Notes under the pieces: generated by a model | The model's input: only the letters and a program-made list of their open reading frames with translations | Told to the model about the DNA's origin: nothing | The model's database searches: none | In this document: in pieces, positions 53,354 through 63,022 of the stretch | How the letters are laid out: every line of letters begins with the position of its first letter | Numbering within the stretch: the first letter of the stretch is position 1 | Made by a program: the position numbers and the translations under genes | Source: Mycobacterium sp. 1245111.1 | Lineage (GTDB): Bacteria > Actinomycetota > Actinomycetes > Mycobacteriales > Mycobacteriaceae | DNA length: 63,022 bases | Reading direction: 5' to 3' | Assembly (NCBI RefSeq): GCF_001673405.1 | Contig: NZ_LZLV01000042.1 | Location: forward strand, 1-63,022

Positions 53354-54622
53354 GTGGGCCTACAGATCTCCGACCATGAGCGGGCGGCGCTGGCCGAACT
53401 GACACAGTTCCCGCTGATGGCGGCGCTGACGGGCCGCAGATCGCGCCGGTTCCCGGTCGGCGGCCACATTCCCGACGGAGCACTGGCGTATACCAGTCGA
53501 CGGCCCGTCCAGCCGTTGTCGGAAGTCGAACGGGCACTGCTCGTTTCGGTGACCGGCGGGGTGACAGGCTGGAACTTCGGAATCACCCATCATCCCGGCT
53601 ATGCGCCGGCGTTCCCCAACTACTCGGGAAGCGCGACGGGCCGAACCTTCCCGTCGGCAGCGGGCTTTCACACCAGCCAGTTGTTTTTCACCGACGACTC
53701 CGGCACCTACCTGCTACCCAGCCGCGACGAGAAGCCGCGGGACTTCGACAGCATTGAAGCGTGGATCAGCCATACCGCGGGCTCCTACGTGCGAATCTCG
53801 GATACCCGACTCGAACTGCCTCGCGAAGAGCCGTACATGGAGGGTCACAACACCTGGATCGGTAATCACCCGGGCAGTCTGCTCGCGTTCCCGGCGGCCG
53901 ACCTGGCCGAACACCTGATGGAGAACCTGTGGTTCTTCGCCGCCAACGGCTATCCGGTCACCGACGACATCAACGGCCGCAAAATTCCGGGCCTGGAACG
54001 GTTTTCGTCGCTGTCACACGCCGACGACCCGCTGCCGTTGTCGTTCGTCGAGCAGTACACGATCACCGAGGCCAGCGCGGAACTCGCAATCGCGACCAAC
54101 AACGGGGTGCTGGCGCTACAAGCGATGGGTCTCGGCGGCTGGACCTACGACGGGCTGGACAGGTTGTCGGTGCTGGGCGGCACCGGTGACCCGCGGGCAC
54201 CCGGGCTGGGGTTCGTCGCCGACCACGACGATCGCTGGCCGTTCCCCAACGTGACGGGTTTACCGGGGTTCTTCGAGACGCTCAGCCCACCGCATGTGCC
54301 GTCGATCGCGGCCGGGGTGGAAAAGCTGGTTGCGCGAAAGTTCGCTCCCGGCGGGCCGTTTCACCCGGACACACCGGGACCGTGGTCGGACACCGGCAAC
54401 GTGCGCGGCTCGGCATTACCGCCGGACGGCATCCAGGAGATGGTGGCCGCCGAGGCGTCGTACATCTACGACACGTTCGGCAAGATTCCAGGCACGATGC
54501 CCACGGTCCACGTCTTGATGTATCTGCAGGCGCAGCACCTCGACACGGACTTCTACGACGAGTTGTTCGGCCCCGGTGCGTATTTGGCTACGCATGCCGA
54601 GCACCAAGCCCGCTGGCACTGA
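53354..54622 (+). CDS. Uncharacterised protein, possibly of the nitroreductase/SagB type
   Basis: A 422-residue protein that I do not recognise with confidence. Segments ALLVSVTGGVTGWN, GRTFPSAAGFHTSQLFFTD and ASAELAIATNNGVLALQAMGLGGWTYDGL resemble the order of flavin-contacting regions in SagB/nitroreductase-like enzymes (R-T-x-P-S-x-G; a long helix ending in A-x-x-x-GLG). No signal peptide or membrane segment is seen. The C-terminal 100 residues (IYDTFGKIPGTMPTVHVLMYLQAQHLD) are conserved-looking. GTG at 53354 is taken as start. It faces hsaB, 19 bp away, and is divergent from the FAD monooxygenase unit. Confidence 0.6.
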   Translation: MGLQISDHERAALAELTQFPLMAALTGRRSRRFPVGGHIPDGALAYTSRRPVQPLSEVERALLVSVTGGVTGWNFGITHHPGYAPAFPNYSGSATGRTFPSAAGFHTSQLFFTDDSGTYLLPSRDEKPRDFDSIEAWISHTAGSYVRISDTRLELPREEPYMEGHNTWIGNHPGSLLAFPAADLAEHLMENLWFFAANGYPVTDDINGRKIPGLERFSSLSHADDPLPLSFVEQYTITEASAELAIATNNGVLALQAMGLGGWTYDGLDRLSVLGGTGDPRAPGLGFVADHDDRWPFPNVTGLPGFFETLSPPHVPSIAAGVEKLVARKFAPGGPFHPDTPGPWSDTGNVRGSALPPDGIQEMVAAEASYIYDTFGKIPGTMPTVHVLMYLQAQHLDTDFYDELFGPGAYLATHAEHQARWH

Positions 54623-54641
54623 CGCCGGGCGTCGACGAGCC

Positions 54642-55204
54642 CTACAGCCAGGTGTCCTGAGTCGTCGTGGTGAGGAACGCCTCGAGGTCGTCACGCCATT
54701 GCGCGGGCGTGGTCTTGTCCGGCTCGATGCCGGTGTAGTCGCCGCGGTAGAACAGCAGCGGCCGCGGCTTGATCTTCGGCACCTCGGACAGCGATTGTAC
54801 CGATCCGAACACCACGAAGTGATCGCCGCCGTCATGCACCGAGGCCACCGTGCAGTCGATGTAGGCCAATGATCCGTCGATGATCGGTGAGCCGAGTTCC
54901 GAGGGCTGCCAATCGATTCCAGCGAACTTGTCGGGCTCCTTCGAACCGAAGCGTGCCGAGACGTGCTGCTGGCTCTCGGTCAGCACGTTCACGCAGAATT
55001 TCCCGCTGGCCTCGATGACCTTCCACGACCGCGACACTTTGGTCGGGCAGAACAGCACGAGCGGCGGGTCCAGCGACAGCGCCGCGAACGACTGACACGC
55101 GAAGCCCACCGGCACGTCGTCGTGGACGGTGGTGATGATCGTGATCCCGGTGCAGAACTGACCCAGCACGCTACGAAACGCGCGGGCGTCGATCTGCTCG
55201 GACA

Positions 55205-55205
<1 letters not shown>
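54642..55205 (-). CDS. hsaB: Flavin reductase HsaB
   Basis: A 187-residue flavin reductase, the same length as Rv3567c, with FRSVLGQFCTGITIITTVHDDVPVGFACQSF, LSLDPPLVLFCPTKVSRSW and a short C-terminal extension. It supplies reduced flavin to HsaA. The ATG at 55205 overlaps the hsaC stop (TAATG). It is the last gene of hsaA-hsaD-hsaC-hsaB. Confidence 0.95.
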
Positions 55206-58160
<2,955 letters not shown>

Positions 58161-58194
58161 AAGTTCCTCCAAAGGTGGCTTACTTAGACAAAGA

Positions 58195-58210
58195 CTAGAA
58201 CACGTTCCGA
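58195..58210 (-). promoter_or_regulatory. KstR-type operator of the hsaADCB operon
   Basis: CTAGAACACGTTCCGA on the + strand has one perfect half-site (CTAGAAC) and one degenerate half-site (GTTCCGA). It lies 35 bp from the hsaA GTG and 68 bp, centre to centre, from the kshB operator. Confidence 0.85.
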
Positions 58211-58262
58211 TTTGTGTCGAGCAGCGTGTTCCTGCGGCTGGTAGCGATACTGATCCATCTTT

Positions 58263-58278
58263 CTGTAACCTGTTCTAG
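58263..58278 (+). promoter_or_regulatory. KstR-type operator of kshB
   Basis: CTGTAACCTGTTCTAG has the perfect half-site GTTCTAG and the degenerate left arm CTGTAAC, almost the same left arm as the kshA operator. It lies 27 bp before the kshB GTG. The matching operators of kshA and kshB suggest matched control of the two Ksh components. Confidence 0.85.
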
Positions 58279-58305
58279 TTATGACTGAAGGGGAGGGGCG
58301 AGGTT

Positions 58306-59373
58306 GTGACGGAAGCAATTCCCGACGAGCCGCTCGGCAGCCACGTTCTCGAGCTGGAGATTGCCGACGTCGTCGCCGAGACCGACGACGCGCGCTCGCT
58401 GGTGTTCAGGGTTCCCGAGGATGCGGACGTGCCGGCCGAGCGTCTGCGTTACGCCCCCGGACAGTTCCTGACGCTGCGCGTGCCCAGCGACCGCACCGGC
58501 TCGGTGGCTCGCTGCTATTCGCTGTGCAGCTCGCCGTTCACCGACGAGGCGCTGACCGTGACCGTCAAACGAGACAAAGACGGTTACGCGTCGAACTGGC
58601 TCTGCGACCACGCCCACTCCGGCATGCGAATTCACGTGCTGGCGCCGTCCGGGACGTTCGTGCCCAAGACGCTCGACGACAACTTCGTGCTGCTGGGCGC
58701 GGGCAGTGGGATCACGCCGATCATGTCCATCTGTAAATCGGCGCTGTCCGAAGGCAGCGGCCAGGTATCACTGATCTATGCCAACCGCGACGAGCGGTCG
58801 GTGATCTTCGGCGACGCGCTGCGTGAGCTCGCCGCCAAGTACCCGGACCGGCTGACGGTGGTGCACTGGCTGGAATCGCTGCAGGGCCTGCCGTCGGCCA
58901 ACGCGCTGGCGCAGCTGGCCGCGCCGTTCACCGACCGGCAGGCGTTCATCTGCGGACCCGGGCCGTTCATGACGGCCGCCCGTGAGGCGCTGGAAAGCCT
59001 GAAAGTGCCTGCGGCGCAAGTGCATCTCGAAGTGTTCAAGTCGCTGGACAGCGACCCGTTCGCCGCGGTCAAAATCGAGGATGCCGGCGACGAGCCACCC
59101 GCGACCGCGGTCGTCGAATTGGACGGCGAAACCCACACCGTGTCGTGGCCGCGCAATGCGAAGCTGCTCGACGTGCTACTGGACGCCGGCCTCGACGCGC
59201 CGTTCTCCTGCCGAGAGGGTCATTGCGGCGCCTGCGCCACCACCCTGCGCAAGGGCAAGGTGAACATGGAGGTCAACGACGTCCTCGAGCAGCAAGACCT
59301 CGACGACGGGCTGATCCTGGCCTGCCAGGCGCACCCCGAGACCGATTCGGTCGAAGTCACCTACGACGAATAG
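58306..59373 (+). CDS. kshB: 3-ketosteroid 9alpha-hydroxylase reductase KshB
   Basis: A 355-residue ferredoxin reductase. The FAD-binding segment is RCYSLCSSP, the NAD site GAGSGITPIMSI and CGPGPFMTAA, and the C-terminal plant-type [2Fe-2S] motif CREGHCGACATTLRKG ... LACQ. It passes electrons to KshA. GTG at 58306 has GGGGAGGGG upstream. An overlapping ATG at 58281 is in another frame. Confidence 0.97.
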   Translation: MTEAIPDEPLGSHVLELEIADVVAETDDARSLVFRVPEDADVPAERLRYAPGQFLTLRVPSDRTGSVARCYSLCSSPFTDEALTVTVKRDKDGYASNWLCDHAHSGMRIHVLAPSGTFVPKTLDDNFVLLGAGSGITPIMSICKSALSEGSGQVSLIYANRDERSVIFGDALRELAAKYPDRLTVVHWLESLQGLPSANALAQLAAPFTDRQAFICGPGPFMTAAREALESLKVPAAQVHLEVFKSLDSDPFAAVKIEDAGDEPPATAVVELDGETHTVSWPRNAKLLDVLLDAGLDAPFSCREGHCGACATTLRKGKVNMEVNDVLEQQDLDDGLILACQAHPETDSVEVTYDE

Positions 59374-59415
59374 CCGCAGCGTAAGTTCTGCTCAGGCTTA
59401 GCGAGAGGACGCTGG

Positions 59416-59949
59416 ATGATGCGGCTGGTAGCGGCGCTGGCAGGCGTCGGCGTGATGCTGGCGTTGACACCGCCCGCGGTAGCCCCCGCGGCGGTCAACA
59501 CCGCCACCTCGCTGATCCCCCTCAACGACGGCAGCCAGCTGGAAACCCGCGCCACACTCGACTGCCATGCTGCGAACGGCAGTTGCGACTTCACCGTCTC
59601 TGCCGCCCGCCGGACCGGCGATGCTCTCGACGGTTTCCCCCATGACCTGTGGTCGCGGCAAAGCACCGACATCCGCTCGATGGACCGCACGCTGTACCTC
59701 GACGTCCACGCCACCGCCCAATACGACCGCGTGTTCAAAGAAGGCGGGAACGACAACGTCACCACGATCTACATGGGCGAGGGACCGGTGGAGAAGTACC
59801 AGACCACGGGCCGGATCGATGCGACCGACTGGCACACCGGCCAAGCGCGTACCAACGTGCCGGTCATCATGTGCACCCACGTCCAGGTGGTCTACGGCGG
59901 AAACAACATCACTTCGCCGAGCACCTGCGCGCAGGCCACCTTCTCCTGA
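59416..59949 (+). CDS. Secreted protein (Rv3572 homologue by position and length)
   Basis: A 177-residue precursor, close to the 176 residues of Rv3572 in the same place. The signal peptide is MRLVAALAGVGVMLALTPPA with cleavage near APAAVNTA. The mature part is beta-rich, with four Cys residues (LDCHAANGSCDF near the start; IMCTHV and STCAQA near the end) that could form two disulfides. Function is unknown. It follows kshB by 42 bp; the strong inverted repeat at 59968-60022 lies behind it. Confidence 0.8.
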   Translation: MMRLVAALAGVGVMLALTPPAVAPAAVNTATSLIPLNDGSQLETRATLDCHAANGSCDFTVSAARRTGDALDGFPHDLWSRQSTDIRSMDRTLYLDVHATAQYDRVFKEGGNDNVTTIYMGEGPVEKYQTTGRIDATDWHTGQARTNVPVIMCTHVQVVYGGNNITSPSTCAQATFS

Positions 59950-59967
59950 GCTTTCGCGCAACGTCGC

Positions 59968-60022
59968 GAAACAGAAGCCAGGGCTGTTCTTTTCGAGATT
60001 TCACAGCCCTGGCTTCTGTTTC
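59968..60022. terminator. Perfect 20-bp inverted repeat, probable bidirectional terminator
   Basis: The left arm GAAACAGAAGCCAGGGCTGT (59968-59987) is exactly complementary to the right arm ACAGCCCTGGCTTCTGTTTC (60003-60022), with a 15-nt loop. It lies between the convergent Rv3572-like and DJ-1/PfpI-like genes. The A-rich and T-rich outer ends help a terminator reading in both directions. A 20-bp perfect stem is longer than most. Confidence 0.8.
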
Positions 60023-60033
60023 ACGGCGGGCCA

Positions 60034-60885
60034 TCAAAGCTTCTGCGACAACGTCTTTGCGAACGTGTGGGTGTCGCCCGGCCAGCGCGCCGACACGTAG
60101 TCACCGTCGTCGACGACGAACGCGGGCCGCGAATCGGTCGCGGTATCACGCGCCATGCCAGAGGTTTTCATCCGGTAGTGCGGTGAGCTCTTCTCGACAT
60201 CGCGGAAATCTGACGGATCTTCAAGCGCGCGAGTGACTTCCGACTGCACCGACATGTATCCCGACGGCTGCCCGGGCTCTTCGCGGTAGGTGCGGTAGTA
60301 GTCGCGATCCCAGAACCTGGTCAGCCTCGTGAGATTCCACGCAGTGCGCTCCAGCGCCCAGGTGAGTGCCGTCGTGCGCCGACCGTAGAGCACCGAACGC
60401 CCGGTCGCGGGATCGATGCTGCGAGCGGCCAGCAGTACACCGTGACAGATCGCGGCGACTTTGAGTTTGCGGGCGAACGCGTCGATCACCAGGCGGTGCA
60501 GGGTCTCGCTGTCGATGTAGGACCGCATGCCCCTGGCGCGGTGGCCGCCGGGCAACAGCAGGCCATCGATGCCGTCGAGCGTGGCTGTCGCCCAGCTGAT
60601 CGGGTTCTGGAACTCCGGCGAGTTGAGCATTTCGCGGTACGCGCCGCGGGCGTCCTTGTTGGCCCGCAGCGCCCGGCCCAAGACGGTGATAGCGCCTAGC
60701 ACCGGCACTCCCGACCAGACGTCGAGGCCGCGGCCGGTGACCATGATGTCGTCGGCACTGCCGGGCGAGCCGCTTTCGGTGGCGAAGACGACGCGGTGAC
60801 CGTTGGCGCGCAACACCTGCCAGCTGACCGCCACCTCGGTCGGGTCGAAGTCGCGGTCGGGAATCGGGATCAGCACGGTACCCAT
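60034..60885 (-). CDS. DJ-1/PfpI-family (class I glutamine amidotransferase-like) protein
   Basis: A 283-residue protein. The nucleophile elbow is KVAAICHGVLLAARS with the expected Cys-His-Gly; GHRARGMR and DGLLLPGGHRARG give the oxyanion-loop Gly residues. The N-terminus TVLIPIPDRDFDPTEVAVSWQVL is typical. A middle insertion (TALTWALERTAWNLTRLTRFWDRDYYRTY) is rich in aromatic residues. The ATG at 60885 was preferred to a TTG 6 nt earlier. Function is unknown; hydrolase, chaperone and glyoxalase activities all occur in this family. Confidence 0.8.
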   Translation of the reverse strand: MGTVLIPIPDRDFDPTEVAVSWQVLRANGHRVVFATESGSPGSADDIMVTGRGLDVWSGVPVLGAITVLGRALRANKDARGAYREMLNSPEFQNPISWATATLDGIDGLLLPGGHRARGMRSYIDSETLHRLVIDAFARKLKVAAICHGVLLAARSIDPATGRSVLYGRRTTALTWALERTAWNLTRLTRFWDRDYYRTYREEPGQPSGYMSVQSEVTRALEDPSDFRDVEKSSPHYRMKTSGMARDTATDSRPAFVVDDGDYVSARWPGDTHTFAKTLSQKL

Positions 60886-60930
60886 GGTCAAGGCCTGAGC
60901 TTACGGCCCTTTACCGCCGCCGAGCAGCCC

Positions 60931-61272
60931 CTAGCCGCCGATCCCGTTATCCAGACCGAGGTGAGTCCCGAAATACCAAGGGACGCCGACCACTTGGACC
61001 ACCACCACAGCGCCTAGCGCCGCCAGGGCCAGGACCGGTCCGGCCACCCCTGTCCTGGCGCGGATCCGAGGCACACCGAGCAGCAGGAACAACGGGACGA
61101 AGCCGAACTCGATCCACAGCAGGATCCCCTTCGGTAGCTCGACGGCTTTGTCGTAGTCGGTGAAATGACTGTCCGGAAATCCGGTCAGGGCCAGGTCCCA
61201 GTACGCCTGCCAGCCGAACCACAGCGCCGCGAGGGCGCCCACCACGCAGGCGGCGGTCGCGACGGCCCTCAT
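60931..61272 (-). CDS. Small membrane protein, about three helices
   Basis: A 113-residue protein with hydrophobic helices at about 5-22 (TAACVVGALAALWFGWQA), 47-65 (ILLWIEFGFVPLFLLLG) and 77-97 (PVLALAALGAVVVVQVVG), and no recognised family. The segment between the first two helices (TGFPDSHFTDYDKAVELPKG) is acidic. It begins 2 nt after the fadE34 stop and so is probably co-transcribed with fadE34. The ATG at 61272 was chosen because the longer frame runs back through fadE34. Confidence 0.65.
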   Translation of the reverse strand: MRAVATAACVVGALAALWFGWQAYWDLALTGFPDSHFTDYDKAVELPKGILLWIEFGFVPLFLLLGVPRIRARTGVAGPVLALAALGAVVVVQVVGVPWYFGTHLGLDNGIGG

Positions 61273-61274
61273 GG

Positions 61275-63022
61275 TCAGCGCGGTAGGCCCAGAAGTCGTT
61301 CCGCGGCCAGCGTCAGCAGGATCTGCTCGGTGCCACCGGCGATGGTCAGGCAACGGGTGTTGAGAAAGTCCTTGACGGTCTTGTCCGCGACGATGCCGGA
61401 TCCCTCGGACAGATCCATCCGGAACTCGGCCAATGCCTGCCGGTAACGCACGCCGATGAGTTTGCGGACACTGGATTGGGCGCCGGGGTCTTGGCCACCC
61501 ACCGCGAGCTGGGCGATGCGCTGATCAAGCAGCGAACCGACCTGCGCGGTGACGATCAGATGCGCCAACTGATCCTGTTGCGCGACATCAAGATTCGCCT
61601 TAGCCGCCTCGGCAAGCAGCTGTTCCATCGGGTTGCCCAGCGCGGTGCCTGCGGCCATCGCGACGCGTTCGTTGGCCAGCGTCGTGCGGGCCAGCCGCCA
61701 GCCGTCGTTCACCGTGCCGACCACCATCTCGTCGGGAACGAAGACGTTGTCGAGGAAGACCTCGTTGAACAACGCGTCGCCGGTGATCTCGCGCAGCGGC
61801 CGAATCAGGATGCCCGGCGAGCTCATGTCGATCAGGAAATAGGTGATCCCTTTGTGTTTCGGGGCATCGGGGTCGGTGCGGGCCAGGCAGACACCCCATT
61901 GCGCCTTGTGCGCCGACGAGGTCCACACCTTCTGACCGGTCAACTCCCAGCCGCCGTCGGCCCGAACCGCTTTGGTGCGCAGCGAAGCCAGGTCCGACCC
62001 GGCTCCGGGCTCGGAAAACAGTTGGCACCAGAAGATTTCGCCGCTGAGTGTGCCCGGCACGAACCGCTCCACCTGTTCGGGTGTGCCATGCTCGAGGATG
62101 GTCGGCGCGGCCCACCACCCGATCACCAGGTCTGGTCGGGTCACGTCGGCCGAGGCCATTTCCTGATCGATCAGCAACTGCTCGGCCGGCCCGGCGCCGC
62201 GACCGTACGGCGCAGGCCAGTGCGGCGCCAGCAGTCCCGCTTCGGCGAGCTTCGCCTGCCGCTGGTCGTCGGGCAGCGCAGCGACCCCGGCGACCGCGTC
62301 GGCGATCTCGGGCCGCAGGTCGGCAACTTCGCTGAGGTCGATGCTGAGGTCGCGGCGGACACCGTCCTGCGTCAGCTCGACGGTCTTGCGCAGCCAGCGA
62401 GCGGCCCCGCCGAGGAACTGCCCGATCCCGTACGCCCGTCGCAGATACAGGTGCGCATCGTGCTCCCAGGTGATCCCGATGCCGCCGAGCACCTGAATGC
62501 AGTCCTTGGCGGTGACCTTGACGGCGTCGATGGCCACCCCCGCGGCGATGGCGGCGGCAATGGATAGCTGAGTTGTGTCACCGTCCTGTGCGGCGCGAGC
62601 AGCATCGGCGGCCGCGACGGCCACCTGCTCGGTGCGGCACAGCATCTCGGCGCACAGGTGCTTGATCGCCTGGAAGCTGCCGATCGGCTTACCGAACTGC
62701 TCGCGGACCTTGGCGTATTCGACGGCGGTGTCCAGGGCCCATCGGGTGACGCCGGCGGCCTCGGCCGACAACAACGCCGCGGTCAGGTCGCTGACGGGGG
62801 CGTCGATCACGCTGGCCGGCGCCGAGGTGAGCACCACTCGCGCCAGCGGGCGGGAGAAGTCGGTGGCCTGCAGCGCCTCGATGGAAACGCCGTCGGCGCT
62901 GCCGTCGACTAGCAGCCAGGTGTCCCCGGCCGGCACCAGGAGCAGCCCGCCCGCCAGGCCGCCGAGCACGAACGGCACGGTTCCGGACACCTGCGCGGCG
63001 GCTTCGTCGTACTCGACATCGC
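61275..63022 (-). CDS. fadE34: Two-module acyl-CoA dehydrogenase FadE34 (ChsE3), 5' end cut off
   Basis: About 582 residues are visible of roughly 711 in Rv3573c; the frame stays open to the window end (DVEYDEAAA before SGTVPF), so the start is outside. It contains the end of one acyl-CoA dehydrogenase module (KVREQFGKPIGSFQAIKHLCAEML, HLYLRRAYGIGQFLG) and a complete second module (SEPGAGSDLASLRTKAVRADG, TGQKVWTSSAHKAQWG, TIAGGTEQILLTLAAERLLG). It dehydrogenates a sterol side-chain CoA ester (C24 acid type) and is a fused version of the two-subunit ChsE enzymes. kstR would be expected upstream, outside the window. Confidence 0.94.
   Translation of the reverse strand, partial: DVEYDEAAAQVSGTVPFVLGGLAGGLLLVPAGDTWLLVDGSADGVSIEALQATDFSRPLARVVLTSAPASVIDAPVSDLTAALLSAEAAGVTRWALDTAVEYAKVREQFGKPIGSFQAIKHLCAEMLCRTEQVAVAAADAARAAQDGDTTQLSIAAAIAAGVAIDAVKVTAKDCIQVLGGIGITWEHDAHLYLRRAYGIGQFLGGAARWLRKTVELTQDGVRRDLSIDLSEVADLRPEIADAVAGVAALPDDQRQAKLAEAGLLAPHWPAPYGRGAGPAEQLLIDQEMASADVTRPDLVIGWWAAPTILEHGTPEQVERFVPGTLSGEIFWCQLFSEPGAGSDLASLRTKAVRADGGWELTGQKVWTSSAHKAQWGVCLARTDPDAPKHKGITYFLIDMSSPGILIRPLREITGDALFNEVFLDNVFVPDEMVVGTVNDGWRLARTTLANERVAMAAGTALGNPMEQLLAEAAKANLDVAQQDQLAHLIVTAQVGSLLDQRIAQLAVGGQDPGAQSSVRKLIGVRYRQALAEFRMDLSEGSGIVADKTVKDFLNTRCLTIAGGTEQILLTLAAERLLGLPR

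Overview
The window is high-GC actinobacterial DNA and almost certainly comes from a non-tuberculous Mycobacterium. The gene order follows the M. tuberculosis cholesterol-catabolism locus from ltp4 (Rv3522) to fadE34 (Rv3573c). Other mycobacterial markers are a Ddn-type F420 nitroreductase pair, a hemophore-like secreted protein, many GTG starts and probable leaderless starts. The PPE genes that interrupt the M. tuberculosis locus (PPE61-64) are absent, and so is fdxB next to ipdC. Other small genes occupy several of those positions. Comparisons with M. tuberculosis are from memory, not from a search.

Layout. 1-9.6 kb: ltp4 (5' end cut off) and ltp3 (sterol side-chain aldolase-like thiolases), a luciferase-like F420 enzyme and a ketosteroid-isomerase-fold protein; then a DUF4389 membrane protein, a methyltransferase, a secreted protein, a MacB/LolD-type ABC exporter and an SRPBCC protein. 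9.6-15.4 kb: gamma-carbonic anhydrase, kshA, and the Rv3527/Rv3529c/Rv3530c/Rv3531c homologues. 15.5-20.9 kb: hsaF-hsaG-hsaE facing kstD-chsH3. 21-28 kb: a DUF559 gene, then the side-chain operon cyp125-fadE28-fadE29-chsH2-chsH1-ltp2. 28-32 kb: fadA5, an NTF2-like gene, two ddn paralogues, a secreted histidine phosphatase and a metallo-beta-lactamase. 32-37.4 kb: two SDRs facing echA20-ipdA-ipdB-ipdC. 37.4-40.5 kb: accessory genes (VOC, DUF899, TetR, secreted peptide, broken DUF559). 40.5-50 kb: fadE30-ipdF-kstR2-fadA6 facing fadD3-fadE31-fadE32-fadE33-aspB. 50-54.6 kb: nat, an O-methyltransferase, an FAD monooxygenase, a 38-residue membrane peptide and a possible nitroreductase. 54.6-63 kb: hsaA-hsaD-hsaC-hsaB facing kshB, an Rv3572-like secreted protein, a DJ-1/PfpI protein, a small membrane protein and fadE34 (5' end cut off).

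Together these genes encode sterol side-chain beta-oxidation (cyp125, fadA5, chsE/chsH/ltp genes, fadE34), opening of rings A and B (kstD, kshAB, hsaABCD), handling of the dienoate fragment (hsaEGF) and degradation of rings C and D (fadD3, ipd genes, echA20, fadE30-33, fadA6). KstR-type operators (near CTAGAACnnGTTCTAG) lie in the promoters of kshA, the Rv3531c homologue, kstD/hsaE, cyp125, fadA5, hsaA and kshB. KstR2-type operators (AnCAAGnnCTTGnT) lie between the Rv3549c homologue and echA20 and between fadE30 and fadD3.

The least-explained signals are two DUF559 nuclease-like genes, each bracketed by its own family of palindromes with the stop codon inside the 3' palindrome; a recurring promoter layout in which TANNNT lies exactly 6 nt before an ATG/GTG start; and an accessory redox/methylation module inserted beside the hsa operon.
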